Below are positions 14,291-24,300 of a DNA stretch of 32,061 bases, in pieces. Source of the stretch: a virus; IMG/VR virus record IMGVR_UViG_3300045740_000094, positions 1 through 32,061 of that record; one strand, written 5' to 3'. Each line of letters starts with the position of its first letter. The first letter of the stretch is position 1. Under the pieces are notes generated by a model. It was not told the origin of the DNA and did no database searches. It saw nothing but the letters and a program-made list of their open reading frames with translations. The translations under genes were made by a program, and so were the position numbers.

Positions 14291-17200
14291 TCAATAACCT
14301 CTTGGTGAAGACGAACCTGGTGATGATCTTGGTAGATTAGGTGAACCACCAATAAGTGGTCTATTATAATTTGCTGCATAACCACCACTTGGACTTGCCA
14401 ATCTACCACTTTGCTGTCCGGACACATATACATACGGATCAACTGTCCATGCTCCAGGACTGCTTGCATTTTGACCTGTCCAAGTACCTTGTGCTCCTGG
14501 TCTATACTGATATTGTCCTGGACCAACTAAGACTCCATTTGAAACTGTTCCGTCAGCATTAAATGTAACTCCACCAACTGTTCTTCCTCTAATTGATGTT
14601 GGAGAAGAGTTGAATATATTGACAGTTGAAGATGAAGGTGTAGATGATCCGGGACTAGATGGACGAGATGGAGGTCTTGTTACTCTTGGATCTGCTGGTG
14701 CTGGCCCAGAAGGTGGGGGAATTGGAACAGAAGTAACTGTAGTGTTAGTTTGAGTACTAGTCACTGGTTCTGTTTCATTAGCGAGACCCGTTTCAAGTCT
14801 AAGATCTCTAGTTACTAGGATATTTTCCTTAGTATTAGTTTTAAATCCTTCAGCATAGAACTTTTCTTCTGCACTTGTAGTAACCAATCCACCAACTGTT
14901 GTATTAACTTCACTATTTGTCATTCTAAAGAGTTTAATACCAACCTGGAATTTTGGTGAAGACAAGTTGTTAGGATTTGGAATATGGAAAGATCCTATAA
15001 GAGTACCGACATTATCTGTAATAAGTCTAACGTCAGTGACTGTTGCTACTGCACCACTTGTCCCTCCACGAAGTATCACTCCTTTAGTTACATGACCTTG
15101 ATACAAACCTTGAGTTATGTTTGATAGTGAATATGTATCGACATTTAATATAGTCGATGATGCAGAATAAACACTAGGTAGAGTATTATTTCTACTATAT
15201 GGATTTAAAGTAAAGACATCTGTTGGTCTATTATATGGACCATATTTGTGATTAGGTGCCGCTACTCTAAATTTAAATTCATTAAGTTGAGGTGGTGATA
15301 TGCATCCGGGTGCTCTTTCAGATCTTTTTCCTCCAGGTGTCGGTGCAAGTGAAATTGTAGGGAAGAAAGGTATAGGATTATATAAAATATTTGGTTCAGC
15401 ATAAACAGTTTCACCAACTTGGAAAACACCACTAATCATACTAATTTCAAGTAGTTTTGGTGTGCAATAATTTGTGATATTGACACCATCAAAGAAATTG
15501 TAAACCTGAGTAAATGGTTTCATTCTCTTGGCAGTGAATTCAATATTTCTCTGCCTCATATAAGGAACTAAATCAATACTTACAATAGAGTCTCCAAGAG
15601 ATCTATTATTAAATTGCTCTGACGCAATTTGTCTGTTACCTTCTCTTGTTCTTGTTCCAGTGTTAGTTGTAGTTACAGTTGTTTCTGTAACATTTCTAGA
15701 ATTTTGTGTATATCTTCTAACATCAGTTTGCGTAGATGAACCAGTCCAGTTAGTTTCCCAAGAATTCCATGTAACAGGACCAAATCCAGTTTGTGCGTCA
15801 AATCCTTCTTGGGTAAGTTGTTGTAAGGTTTTAGTGTAATTACCCTCAACCTCTATAGATGTAGATGGAAGTCTAACAGGATCGATCCAAACATCTGATG
15901 CTGGATATAATTGAATTGTTCCTGTATAATAAGTGCTTCTAAATGGAGCAACATTTACTACTTTAGTTGCATATGGTTGAGAAGTTTCTAAAACCTCTTC
16001 AAAATCTAAAGTTAAAAGTTGTCCAGTTACTTTAACTCCAGATCCTACCAAATCTTCTACAAACCTTAAGTCTGCATTAGTATTTGAAGTTTGAGTAAGT
16101 CCAAGTAAAGATTCTGATCCAATAACTAAGTCTAATTCTGTTGTATAATGAGTTGGTCTCAACTCAGAATTAGAAACATCAATAGAATTTTTTACACCAG
16201 TAACTTTTCTCTGATACAAAGTACCAGCAAAGTTATCCACAAAAAATCCAGATTTAAATCTATCTAAACCATTTGCATCTCTAACTTTAAAATTAGAGGT
16301 ATCAGTTTCTAAAAGTGATAGTGTTGTATAGAATTCTAAATTGCTTATTCTCTGTTCCAACTTTTGAATGTCGGACATTCTATATCTCTTATGTCTCACC
16401 AAAGAAACGGTTGCTTCATCAACTGTTTCGAGATATGCAGGAAGACTAATAGTTGCAATTTCTATTGCATCAGCAACTGGAAGTGGAAGTTGTGGATTTT
16501 CTGAAGGTTCTCCAGCTTTTAATTGGAAAAGACCGTCTTTAGTGAAAAATATCTTATCAATTCTTGGAAGATAGAATGAATAATCGATAATGATAGATTC
16601 ATCAGAAGCCAATATTTTTGTATATTCATTTTGATTAGAAACAAAATTTCTACCCAAGAATTCAAACGGAGACCTTGATCCTGCAGTTGGTGTGATTGTC
16701 GAAACTCTAGGTCTAACATCAATTACATCTGATACTGATCTTTGTGTTTTATTAACTACACTAGGAAGATTTTTATAGTCAAATTGTTGATATGAATTTA
16801 CTGTTAAAATATCACCTCTATCAGAATCCGAAATTTCTGCAGATTCAAAAATTATTCTAATTTTTTTATTAGATTCTTGTGTATCAGACTTTCTAATTAT
16901 TTTTGAATAATTATAAACAGTTTCCGAATATCCAGGATCTACAACATATCTGTTTGTAATATTATTACTACCAGCAGAAATACTTGATACTATTGCTTCG
17001 ATTCCGGATTCTTCAAATTTGACAAGTTCACCTACGGAGAATGAATTGTCATTTAAGTAAATAAAACCAACTGACAAATTGCTTTTAGATTCTACAAATA
17101 GAGCAATAGTTTCTCCAGAATCACTAACAATTCTTTCACCAACTATTAAATCAGAAGTTGATCCTGTAGGTCCAGAAAGTGTTGAAAATGTTATTGTAGG

Positions 17201-19771
17201 AATATTAGGATCGTTAGTGTCATTAGACTCAAAAATTCCATAGATGTTAGTAACGTCTGGAGTCAATAAACAAATCTCTTCATCTTGAACCCTGGTTCCA
17301 TATGGATAATTTCCATATGTCAATCCATCATTTAAAGTAGTGCTTCCAATACCAGATCCTGCATATTTTGAATTAGAAACAATTAAAGAATTAATTCTCT
17401 TCTTATTTTTAACTTTTTCAGTAACATTAATTTTTCTTAATGTAGTTATAAGTTTTGCTGATCCATTTCCAGAAAGTCCGTTTATGACTAAACCTCTTCC
17501 TCCAGTATTAAATTGGAATTTATCCGAACTTAATGGTTCAATAGTACCATCATTTCTTATTAATACATATCTTTCTTCATCATAAGGTAAAAATGTTTCA
17601 TCAGATGAAACTAACGTTGGAGAAATTGTAATACTATTTGAGGAAATAGTTACATCATATTGTCTTCTAATTGTCAAGTTAGACTCTGTTAGATCTACAG
17701 ATGCAATTTTTTCTTTTGGTAATAAAGTATAAAGTGTATTATCTGTAGAAGATTGTAATCTAGTTGTTAAGATTCTAAAATCACTTGGAGATATGGATGT
17801 AGTTGGAAGAGAACCTTGACATACACCAGATACAGTTGTTATTCCGGTTATTTCTAAGAAAGATCTTTGTACATTCTTTACTCTAGCATAAGTAGGATCC
17901 GTAAAACTTGGATCCGAGAATGCAACAAGATTTCCTACAGTTGCAATTCCAATAAAGTAGATATCAGAAGAAGTTACAGTAGATACTCCAGTTGCAGCAT
18001 CTCTTGGACTTATATTTACCTGACCTATAATATTTAATGGATACTGAATAGTATCTGCACTAAATGTTGCAGCAGATCCAACATTTGAATAAATTGATTT
18101 TACATCTCCAATACCATAAGATGTAACTGCGGTAGAAACTCTAGTATTTTCAATACCATCAAAAATCAATCTTTCACCAATACTAAACTTACCCGTAATA
18201 TTATATGCAGTTAATATACCAGAATTGGAAAGATCATATCTTAAAAATCCTACTGCTCCACTCGATTTACCTTTTACTTGAGTTGGAGTGGATAATGTAA
18301 TTGGTTCATTTAGAGAAATTTCCGTATGAGTTTGAATATCATAGAGAGAAATATCCCACTGGTTCAAATTCAAATTACTAGTATTGTAAGAACCAGATTC
18401 TAATGCAAAATCATATACTCTAGCAACACCAATTTCCTTTCCTGCTGCTATTGTACTTGCTACCCCAGATATTGTATAACTTGTCTGAGAAGTTCCTACT
18501 CTACTATCTCGTAAACTTACATAATATGAGGTAGATATGCCGATAGTCGGACATCCATTTACTCTATTGAGGGTAAATGATGGTCCTACAGAGTAAATTA
18601 ACTGTTGATTTGTTAATAACTGAGTGGTTCTTGGTTTTTGAAAATCTATAAAGGTTGTGGAAACAGTTTCACATTCAAATCCACGAATATATGCTTTACT
18701 TGGAGATATCTGATATGTTCCTAAGTCATCAGATGGAACATTACCAGAATAAGTCTGCACATTTTTAGGAAAAACACCATTATTTCCTAAGTAGTTATTC
18801 AAAGTTTCTCTAACAACTAAAGTTGGAGGAACTACATAATAGTCTCCCGATTCGTCATAAGTTCTTCTGGCAAACTCTTTTCTAAGTTCACCCAACTCAG
18901 CGTTTACAACTCTGTCAATTAAAGTACCATCAATTATAGAGGCAATTTGAACAAAATTTGATGGATTTTCAACATCTTGAGGAACTTTTGCTAAAACTGC
19001 GTTAATGGAAAATCTATCCGCTCCAGGAGCAGCATAGTTTAAAAATCCATTAGCATTATCATTTAAAGATTGATCTTCATTTGAAGTTACTATTCTTTCT
19101 TCAATTTGAAAACCTACTTTATAATTTGGTCTATTATCATACCTATCCAAAAATAATATTTGACTAGATACTGATACAAAAGTTCCTCTCAGATAATATA
19201 CACCACTACTTAAAATAAATGCAGATCCAACTGATGTTGAATTTTCTGCTAAAGTTCTAGCAAAAGGTTCTCCAGAATTAATGAGAACATTTCCAGTGGA
19301 TAATAAAATGTCTTTTTCGCATATTAATTGCTCACCATCAAGAAACGTACTAGATCCATCAACTCCAGTATCTAGATAGTTTAAATGAAGTGTATTATTT
19401 TCTCTTTCGGAAGAACTTGCAGGAGTAACAATTATAACCTTTGCTCTTACTCCACTAATTGATCCTCTGATAGTAGATCCTGTTAATGTGCCAATATATG
19501 CCGAAACATCAATTCCATTAAAAGAAGGTTCAATCTCTACTGCATCAAACTGATTATTATATTCCCAACTTCCCGGTATTACAACGGTCCCTTCACTTTT
19601 TAAGGTAAAGTTGCCAAGTTGTTCAATCTGATTTTGTAAAGCAGATTGAATTGACGTTAACTCTCGTGCCTGAACAGGATATCCAGGCTTGAACAATATC
19701 TTTTGATAGTTTTTTTGTGGATCAAAATCATCAAAATATGGAAAAACGTTGAGGTTAGTCTGTTGTGGCAT
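14291..19771 (-). CDS. 1826-residue virion structural protein with DUF4815-type N-terminus
   Basis: A giant baseplate or tail-associated structural protein. The N-terminus (MPQQTNLNVFPYFDDFDPQK, then LFKPGYPVQARELTSIQSAL and GTVVIPGSWEYNNQFDAVEI) is a strong DUF4815 signature. Much of the middle is beta-rich and of low complexity. The C-terminal third carries VVNVAPFRSTYYTGTIQLYP, a positively charged motif at FTAKRMKPFTQVYNFFDGVN, then ITNYCTPKLLEISMISG, RGGTSGAVATV and SAEEKFYAEGF, as in other DUF4815 proteins. The last 150 residues are a Pro/Ser/Gly/Tyr-rich tail (VPIPPPSGPAPADP; GQYQYRPGAQGTW). In relatives I remember, DPLAQTF follows this point in the same chain; here it begins the next gene. 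The ATG at 19771 lies 6 bases after the gp8 stop. Its exact baseplate role is not known. Confidence 0.86.
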   Translation of the reverse strand: MPQQTNLNVFPYFDDFDPQKNYQKILFKPGYPVQARELTSIQSALQNQIEQLGNFTLKSEGTVVIPGSWEYNNQFDAVEIEPSFNGIDVSAYIGTLTGSTIRGSISGVRAKVIIVTPASSSERENNTLHLNYLDTGVDGSSTFLDGEQLICEKDILLSTGNVLINSGEPFARTLAENSTSVGSAFILSSGVYYLRGTFVSVSSQILFLDRYDNRPNYKVGFQIEERIVTSNEDQSLNDNANGFLNYAAPGADRFSINAVLAKVPQDVENPSNFVQIASIIDGTLIDRVVNAELGELRKEFARRTYDESGDYYVVPPTLVVRETLNNYLGNNGVFPKNVQTYSGNVPSDDLGTYQISPSKAYIRGFECETVSTTFIDFQKPRTTQLLTNQQLIYSVGPSFTLNRVNGCPTIGISTSYYVSLRDSRVGTSQTSYTISGVASTIAAGKEIGVARVYDFALESGSYNTSNLNLNQWDISLYDIQTHTEISLNEPITLSTPTQVKGKSSGAVGFLRYDLSNSGILTAYNITGKFSIGERLIFDGIENTRVSTAVTSYGIGDVKSIYSNVGSAATFSADTIQYPLNIIGQVNISPRDAATGVSTVTSSDIYFIGIATVGNLVAFSDPSFTDPTYARVKNVQRSFLEITGITTVSGVCQGSLPTTSISPSDFRILTTRLQSSTDNTLYTLLPKEKIASVDLTESNLTIRRQYDVTISSNSITISPTLVSSDETFLPYDEERYVLIRNDGTIEPLSSDKFQFNTGGRGLVINGLSGNGSAKLITTLRKINVTEKVKNKKRINSLIVSNSKYAGSGIGSTTLNDGLTYGNYPYGTRVQDEEICLLTPDVTNIYGIFESNDTNDPNIPTITFSTLSGPTGSTSDLIVGERIVSDSGETIALFVESKSNLSVGFIYLNDNSFSVGELVKFEESGIEAIVSSISAGSNNITNRYVVDPGYSETVYNYSKIIRKSDTQESNKKIRIIFESAEISDSDRGDILTVNSYQQFDYKNLPSVVNKTQRSVSDVIDVRPRVSTITPTAGSRSPFEFLGRNFVSNQNEYTKILASDESIIIDYSFYLPRIDKIFFTKDGLFQLKAGEPSENPQLPLPVADAIEIATISLPAYLETVDEATVSLVRHKRYRMSDIQKLEQRISNLEFYTTLSLLETDTSNFKVRDANGLDRFKSGFFVDNFAGTLYQRKVTGVKNSIDVSNSELRPTHYTTELDLVIGSESLLGLTQTSNTNADLRFVEDLVGSGVKVTGQLLTLDFEEVLETSQPYATKVVNVAPFRSTYYTGTIQLYPASDVWIDPVRLPSTSIEVEGNYTKTLQQLTQEGFDAQTGFGPVTWNSWETNWTGSSTQTDVRRYTQNSRNVTETTVTTTNTGTRTREGNRQIASEQFNNRSLGDSIVSIDLVPYMRQRNIEFTAKRMKPFTQVYNFFDGVNITNYCTPKLLEISMISGVFQVGETVYAEPNILYNPIPFFPTISLAPTPGGKRSERAPGCISPPQLNEFKFRVAAPNHKYGPYNRPTDVFTLNPYSRNNTLPSVYSASSTILNVDTYSLSNITQGLYQGHVTKGVILRGGTSGAVATVTDVRLITDNVGTLIGSFHIPNPNNLSSPKFQVGIKLFRMTNSEVNTTVGGLVTTSAEEKFYAEGFKTNTKENILVTRDLRLETGLANETEPVTSTQTNTTVTSVPIPPPSGPAPADPRVTRPPSRPSSPGSSTPSSSTVNIFNSSPTSIRGRTVGGVTFNADGTVSNGVLVGPGQYQYRPGAQGTWTGQNASSPGAWTVDPYVYVSGQQSGRLASPSGGYAANYNRPLIGGSPNLPRSSPGSSSPRGY
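14294..14750 (-). other. Pro/Ser/Gly/Tyr-rich C-terminal tail of the 1826-residue protein
   Basis: The last 150 or so residues are low-complexity: a proline run (VPIPPPSGPAPADP), RPPSRPSSPGSSTPSSSTVN, a short ordered-looking piece (GVTFNADGTVSNGVLVGPGQ, then YQYRPGAQGTWTG), and a second Ser/Pro end (LPRSSPGSSSPRGY). Composition differs sharply from the rest of the gene, and the tail precedes the break to the next gene. Confidence 0.85.
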
Positions 19772-19777
19772 AATAGT

Positions 19778-21334
19778 TTAGAATTGCAAAATTACCTTGA
19801 TATCTTCTTTTTGGTTTGATGATCTAGTAATGGAGGGTCTATTATCAACATAAATTATATTTCCAGAGTGCTTTTCAACTTCTGGAGTAGCAATACCATT
19901 CTCAAAATATTGTCCAAAATAGTATGTCCTACTATTTATTACGGTAGAGATGCCACTAAATGCTGTATCTATACTTAATGAAGTTCCACTTGATCCAACA
20001 ACAACAGTTGTTCCTCCAGAACCAACTGAAGATGTGAATTGATTTAAATTAAATCCGTAAGTCGGATTTGTATTGCGAGTTCCGTCAGTATTAAATCCTG
20101 CCAGACTTCTATCCTGCCAATATTTTAAAACTCCAGTATTCTGATCATAAGAAACTACTCTTCCAACTGCAGTTGATCCTAATCCTACAGTCTGAGTTAT
20201 AATAGAATCTGCGATAAAAGTTGTTGAACTGTATCCAATACCTGTCAATTTTATTGCAGATAATGCACTAACTTTATTTGCAGTAAGAGTTGTTGCAGAA
20301 TTATATGCCAAAGGATTTTCAACAACACCTACTCTTGCTATTTGATTTCCAATAATAAAATCTGGGTCCTGAAGATCATTTTCAATTCTGGAATATAGCA
20401 TTACACTATAAGCACCCAATTCACGATAGATATCATATCCATGTCCACCTTTAGGAGGTATAATAACATCAAATGTAGGTCTGGTAATTCCTGTAGGAAC
20501 ACTGCCAGATTCTAAATCTACACTACCAAAGGTATAACCAGATCCTCCATTTGAGATTGTAATGGATTCTACCTTAGAATCTGCATTAACTACGATGGTT
20601 GCTTCTGCACCTGAACCATCACCTTTAATTGGCACGTTATAATATGTAGTATTTGCAGTTCCAAGACCAACTCCTCTATTAGTGACAGTTACGATCTTTA
20701 ACTGACCACTAGTTGTTGCATTATTTCTTACCGCAGAGTCAGTTGTATTTGTTTCCCAATCCTTTGGTACTGGTATAAAGTTGAGAGAATCGAACTTAAT
20801 AATATCACTTGGTTTAATGGTATAGAGATATTTCCAAATATACCCATCTCCACTATTACCAGCAGATCTTGGCTCTAAATCGGTAAAAGTTGGTTCATCT
20901 AGTGATGGTCTACCTTCAGGATTTTCTGGAGAAACTCCATTATTTAAACAGATATAAACCTTATAATCACTATTAACGACATAATAATTTGCCGAATATA
21001 AACTAGTTGCTCCAGATGGTTTTGATGTATTTGTTCTACTTATATCATGACGATACATGTCATAAGTAATTCCAGAAGTCCAAGTATTTTTTCTTACAAC
21101 CTGACATATATCACTTGCATTAATTTTCTTTAATGCAATCATCGTATCCCAATAATCATTTTCCTCACTGAAATTATCCTTAGGTGCTGGTGGAGTTACA
21201 TCCCAAGTTGGGGAATAATCCGTTGCATTAGGAAGACCAACAAAGGCATAATAAGAATTTGCGGAAGAAGTTGCAGCAGAAACAAAGTTCTTCGCATTTA
21301 ATATTCTTAATTGGTCAGTTATAATTGCGGACAT
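19778..21334 (-). CDS. 8: gp8 baseplate wedge protein
   Basis: This is the T4 gp8 family wedge subunit, which joins gp7 and gp10 in each baseplate wedge. It has 518 residues, against 334 in T4. The start MSAIITDQLRILNAKNFVSA with NSYYAFVGLPNATDYSPTWD is typical of cyanophage gp8. Also typical are TYDMYRHDISRTNTS, YYVVNSDYKVYICLNNG, SGDGYIWKYLYTIKPSDIIK, GGHGYDIYRELGAYSVMLYS and IENDLQDPDFIIGNQIARVG. The extra length comes from a Gly-Tyr insertion (VTNRGVGLGT, ISNGGSGYTFG) and a second insert with VGRVVSYDQNTGVLKYWQD, which resemble modules in gp14. The gene follows gp7 after 20 bases. That gap holds an ATAAATA motif and no Shine-Dalgarno site. Confidence 0.94.
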   Translation of the reverse strand: MSAIITDQLRILNAKNFVSAATSSANSYYAFVGLPNATDYSPTWDVTPPAPKDNFSEENDYWDTMIALKKINASDICQVVRKNTWTSGITYDMYRHDISRTNTSKPSGATSLYSANYYVVNSDYKVYICLNNGVSPENPEGRPSLDEPTFTDLEPRSAGNSGDGYIWKYLYTIKPSDIIKFDSLNFIPVPKDWETNTTDSAVRNNATTSGQLKIVTVTNRGVGLGTANTTYYNVPIKGDGSGAEATIVVNADSKVESITISNGGSGYTFGSVDLESGSVPTGITRPTFDVIIPPKGGHGYDIYRELGAYSVMLYSRIENDLQDPDFIIGNQIARVGVVENPLAYNSATTLTANKVSALSAIKLTGIGYSSTTFIADSIITQTVGLGSTAVGRVVSYDQNTGVLKYWQDRSLAGFNTDGTRNTNPTYGFNLNQFTSSVGSGGTTVVVGSSGTSLSIDTAFSGISTVINSRTYYFGQYFENGIATPEVEKHSGNIIYVDNRPSITRSSNQKEDIKVILQF

Positions 21335-21351
21335 TTTATGAGTTTTTTATC

Positions 21352-21358
21352 TATTTAT
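21352..21358 (-). promoter_or_regulatory. putative late promoter upstream of gp8
   Basis: Minus-strand CATAAATAG, one mismatch from CTATAAATA-type late promoters, about 18 bases before the gp8 ATG and overlapping the gp7 stop codon. Confidence 0.5.
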
Positions 21359-24300
21359 GAGGTGTAGTCTTCGTATTTTAATGGATTATATCTTTGAATA
21401 ATTGGTGAAGTTGCAATTCCAGAAATTCCATTATTATAGTAAGCAAATGATTTTGCATCACTTCTGGTCATATTGTATATTCTTCCCCAACTATACTCTC
21501 CATAGAAAGAACTAAATCCTAAACCAGTTAGTCCATTATAGTTGGATACACTAACTGTTACTTTTGCAACATAAGTTAAACCAACTCCAGTAACATTAGT
21601 TTGCCCTATAGAAACTGCTGCCACTTGATATACATTATCAATAAATGAAGTTCCAATTCCAATAGTAGAACCACTTTGATTTATAGATGTTACTCCATTT
21701 CCAACGTTAGAATTATAAACGACAAAGTAGTATCCTGTTTGGATTCCACTAATTCCTGTTGTAGCAATTCCCACAGAATTTACACTGAGATCTCTAAGGA
21801 ATGAATTCTTAGGTATGAAGAAATCAAACACAATTCCTGTTGAGGCAACTCCTACAGAAGTTGTCTTTATTCCAGAAATAATTCCAAAATCACCTTGATA
21901 AGAAACTCTATTAATAACCTCTCTATTTACGGTTGGAGACTCTATCAATACAACTGGTGGATTTGATGTTGTGTATCCAGTTCCTGGTGAAGATACTGTT
22001 ATTGAAGAAATAGTTCCTCCAATAGATACTGAAGCAATAGCAGATGCTCTTTGAGTTATTCCTAATCCCACTGGATTTTCAATAACGACGGTTGGTGCTA
22101 CTGAATAACCAAGTCCACCATCAGATATAACAACAGAACTTATGGTTCCTGCAACAGAGACTATAGCAGTTGCTGCAGCAGAAACTAAGTTATCTTGAGA
22201 TGTTATAACAATTTTCTTTTGAGGAATTTCAGTGGTTCCGTCTTGGAAATATTCATCAGCACTATCGAAGAAAGTTTTAACACTTTCTACAAAAATTTGA
22301 GTGGATGCTGCAGATACATTTTGGATAATGTTTGTTGAAGGATTAATTAATGCCTCATAAAGAACTCTATCTTTAGCAACTTGTTGACCATTAAGAATTC
22401 TATCCTCGGTTTGCCTGCACCAAATTACGGGTCTGCTATAGTTTGGATCTTCAGAAATTCCTGGAGAGGTATAAACATTTGTTCCAACAATATCAGTAGA
22501 AAGAATTTCATTTACAATTCTATTATTTTCTTTGAATGAAATATTATCATCATTTAGAGTCAAAGTATCTCCAACTTTTACGGTTTCTAAAATATCAATA
22601 TTTACAGTATCAACTTCACTAGTTCCTTTGTAGAAGATAATCTTACATCTATCTCCTTCTTTTGGTGGTTCTGCAAAGGTTATAACACTACCCCCATTAA
22701 ATGAATAACCTTTTCCTGGAACTTGCAAAACGTCATTTAAGAATATAAGAAGAGTAGACTCAACATTAATATTTGATCCTTTTTTGGATCTGATGGTGGT
22801 TTGATTGCCATTCAATTTAATTGGGAATGTAACTCTATTTCCATCAAATAAATCATCAATAACATCAAAAACTTGAAGATCTCCAATAACCCATCCACTA
22901 AATTCATCATTTATTGTTTGGTCTATGGTAATTTGGAATTCTTTAAACGAAATTGATGGATCTGTTGGTATTCCGGATTGTCCACCAACTGCTACAGTTA
23001 AAATTTCACTTTGTCCGTATCCGTATCCAGTATTGATAATTTCAAAAGAAATTACACTAGATCCCTGCCCAACCACAATATTTGCTTTAGCACCTGTTCC
23101 AAGACCACTAGATGAAGAACTATAAACCAAAGGAATATCTGAGTATGATAATGGAGAATCAAAAATAACTAATGGTGGATTTGATGAAGTATAACCAACT
23201 CCTGGGTTAGTAATAGCAACACTCACAATATGTCCACCACTAATAGCAGCAGTTCCAATAAATTGGATATTTGATGTAATACTGGAAGTTACTACTCCAA
23301 CATTTACTATTGTTTGTATTCCTACTCTATACCCAGATCCACTGTTTCCAATACTAATTGATGATATTGTTCCAGCAACAGATACATTAGCAGTTCCTCC
23401 CGCAGCAACTAAAGGTTGATATCCAAGACCTGATGTTGAACCAACGGAAACAATTACTCCACCACGAGGAATACTAGCAGTGTTTACATCACTAGTTGTT
23501 GATGTTGCTGTTCCAGTGAATCTAATTGAAGTGATTCCAGAAGACTCTATTAAATCATAATCTCCTACAATAGATATTGCTCCAGATCTTTGTGGACCTT
23601 GGAATATATCATTTACTAAGACAATAGCATTACTTGTAGAGAATCCAGATATATTTGAACGATTTGAAGTCAACGTAAATTGACTAGTAACACCATCAAA
23701 GTCTGAAGAAAGACTATCAAAAATATAATTTTTCGAATATGGTTCAGAATCTGTATTAGGCACTCCAGATTTCATAAAGACTCTTCCACTAAATGTAGAA
23801 TGCGTTTCTAGTCCAACATAATCTCTTTCATCTGGTTTGTTCGTTGTTGTTCCTATTGGAGTTAATCCATAAGGAGCCTCTGCAAAGTATAGTGTATTTT
23901 CTACAATATTATAATTTCCGGAAATTTTTGTTACTATAGTATCTTTTGCATGTGTTGCAATTCCAGTTCCAAGCCAAGGTCTTCTTACAGTAAGAGTATT
24001 TGGATTGGTGTTTAATCCTACAGAACTAATTCTCATGATTTCATCATCAATTTTAATCAAATCACCAGCAAAGAATGATGTTATTCCTGTAATATCAAAT
24101 CTAGTTTCTGCTCTAGAAAGGAAACTTGAAAGTGAAGATGTTATAGCTGTAGAAACAATCGGAGATTGAATCATATTATCAATTGATAATAATACTTTAG
24201 AATTTGGATTCAGAGATGTAAATCGATGCGAAGTACCGATACCAACACTAGTGAATTCAACTGTATTGGGTGGAACTGCTAAAGCATCAGCAGTTGAAAG

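Noticed and set aside
14219-14293. Stop-codon read-through joining the 1826- and 842-residue proteins
   Set aside because: Three in-frame stops in 75 bases and a good ribosome site before the second gene make two separate proteins more likely.
14263-14526. 87-codon minus-strand frame overlapping the end of the 1826-residue gene
   Set aside because: It is an alternative frame of the low-complexity tail, His- and Gln-rich from repetitive codons, with no ribosome site.
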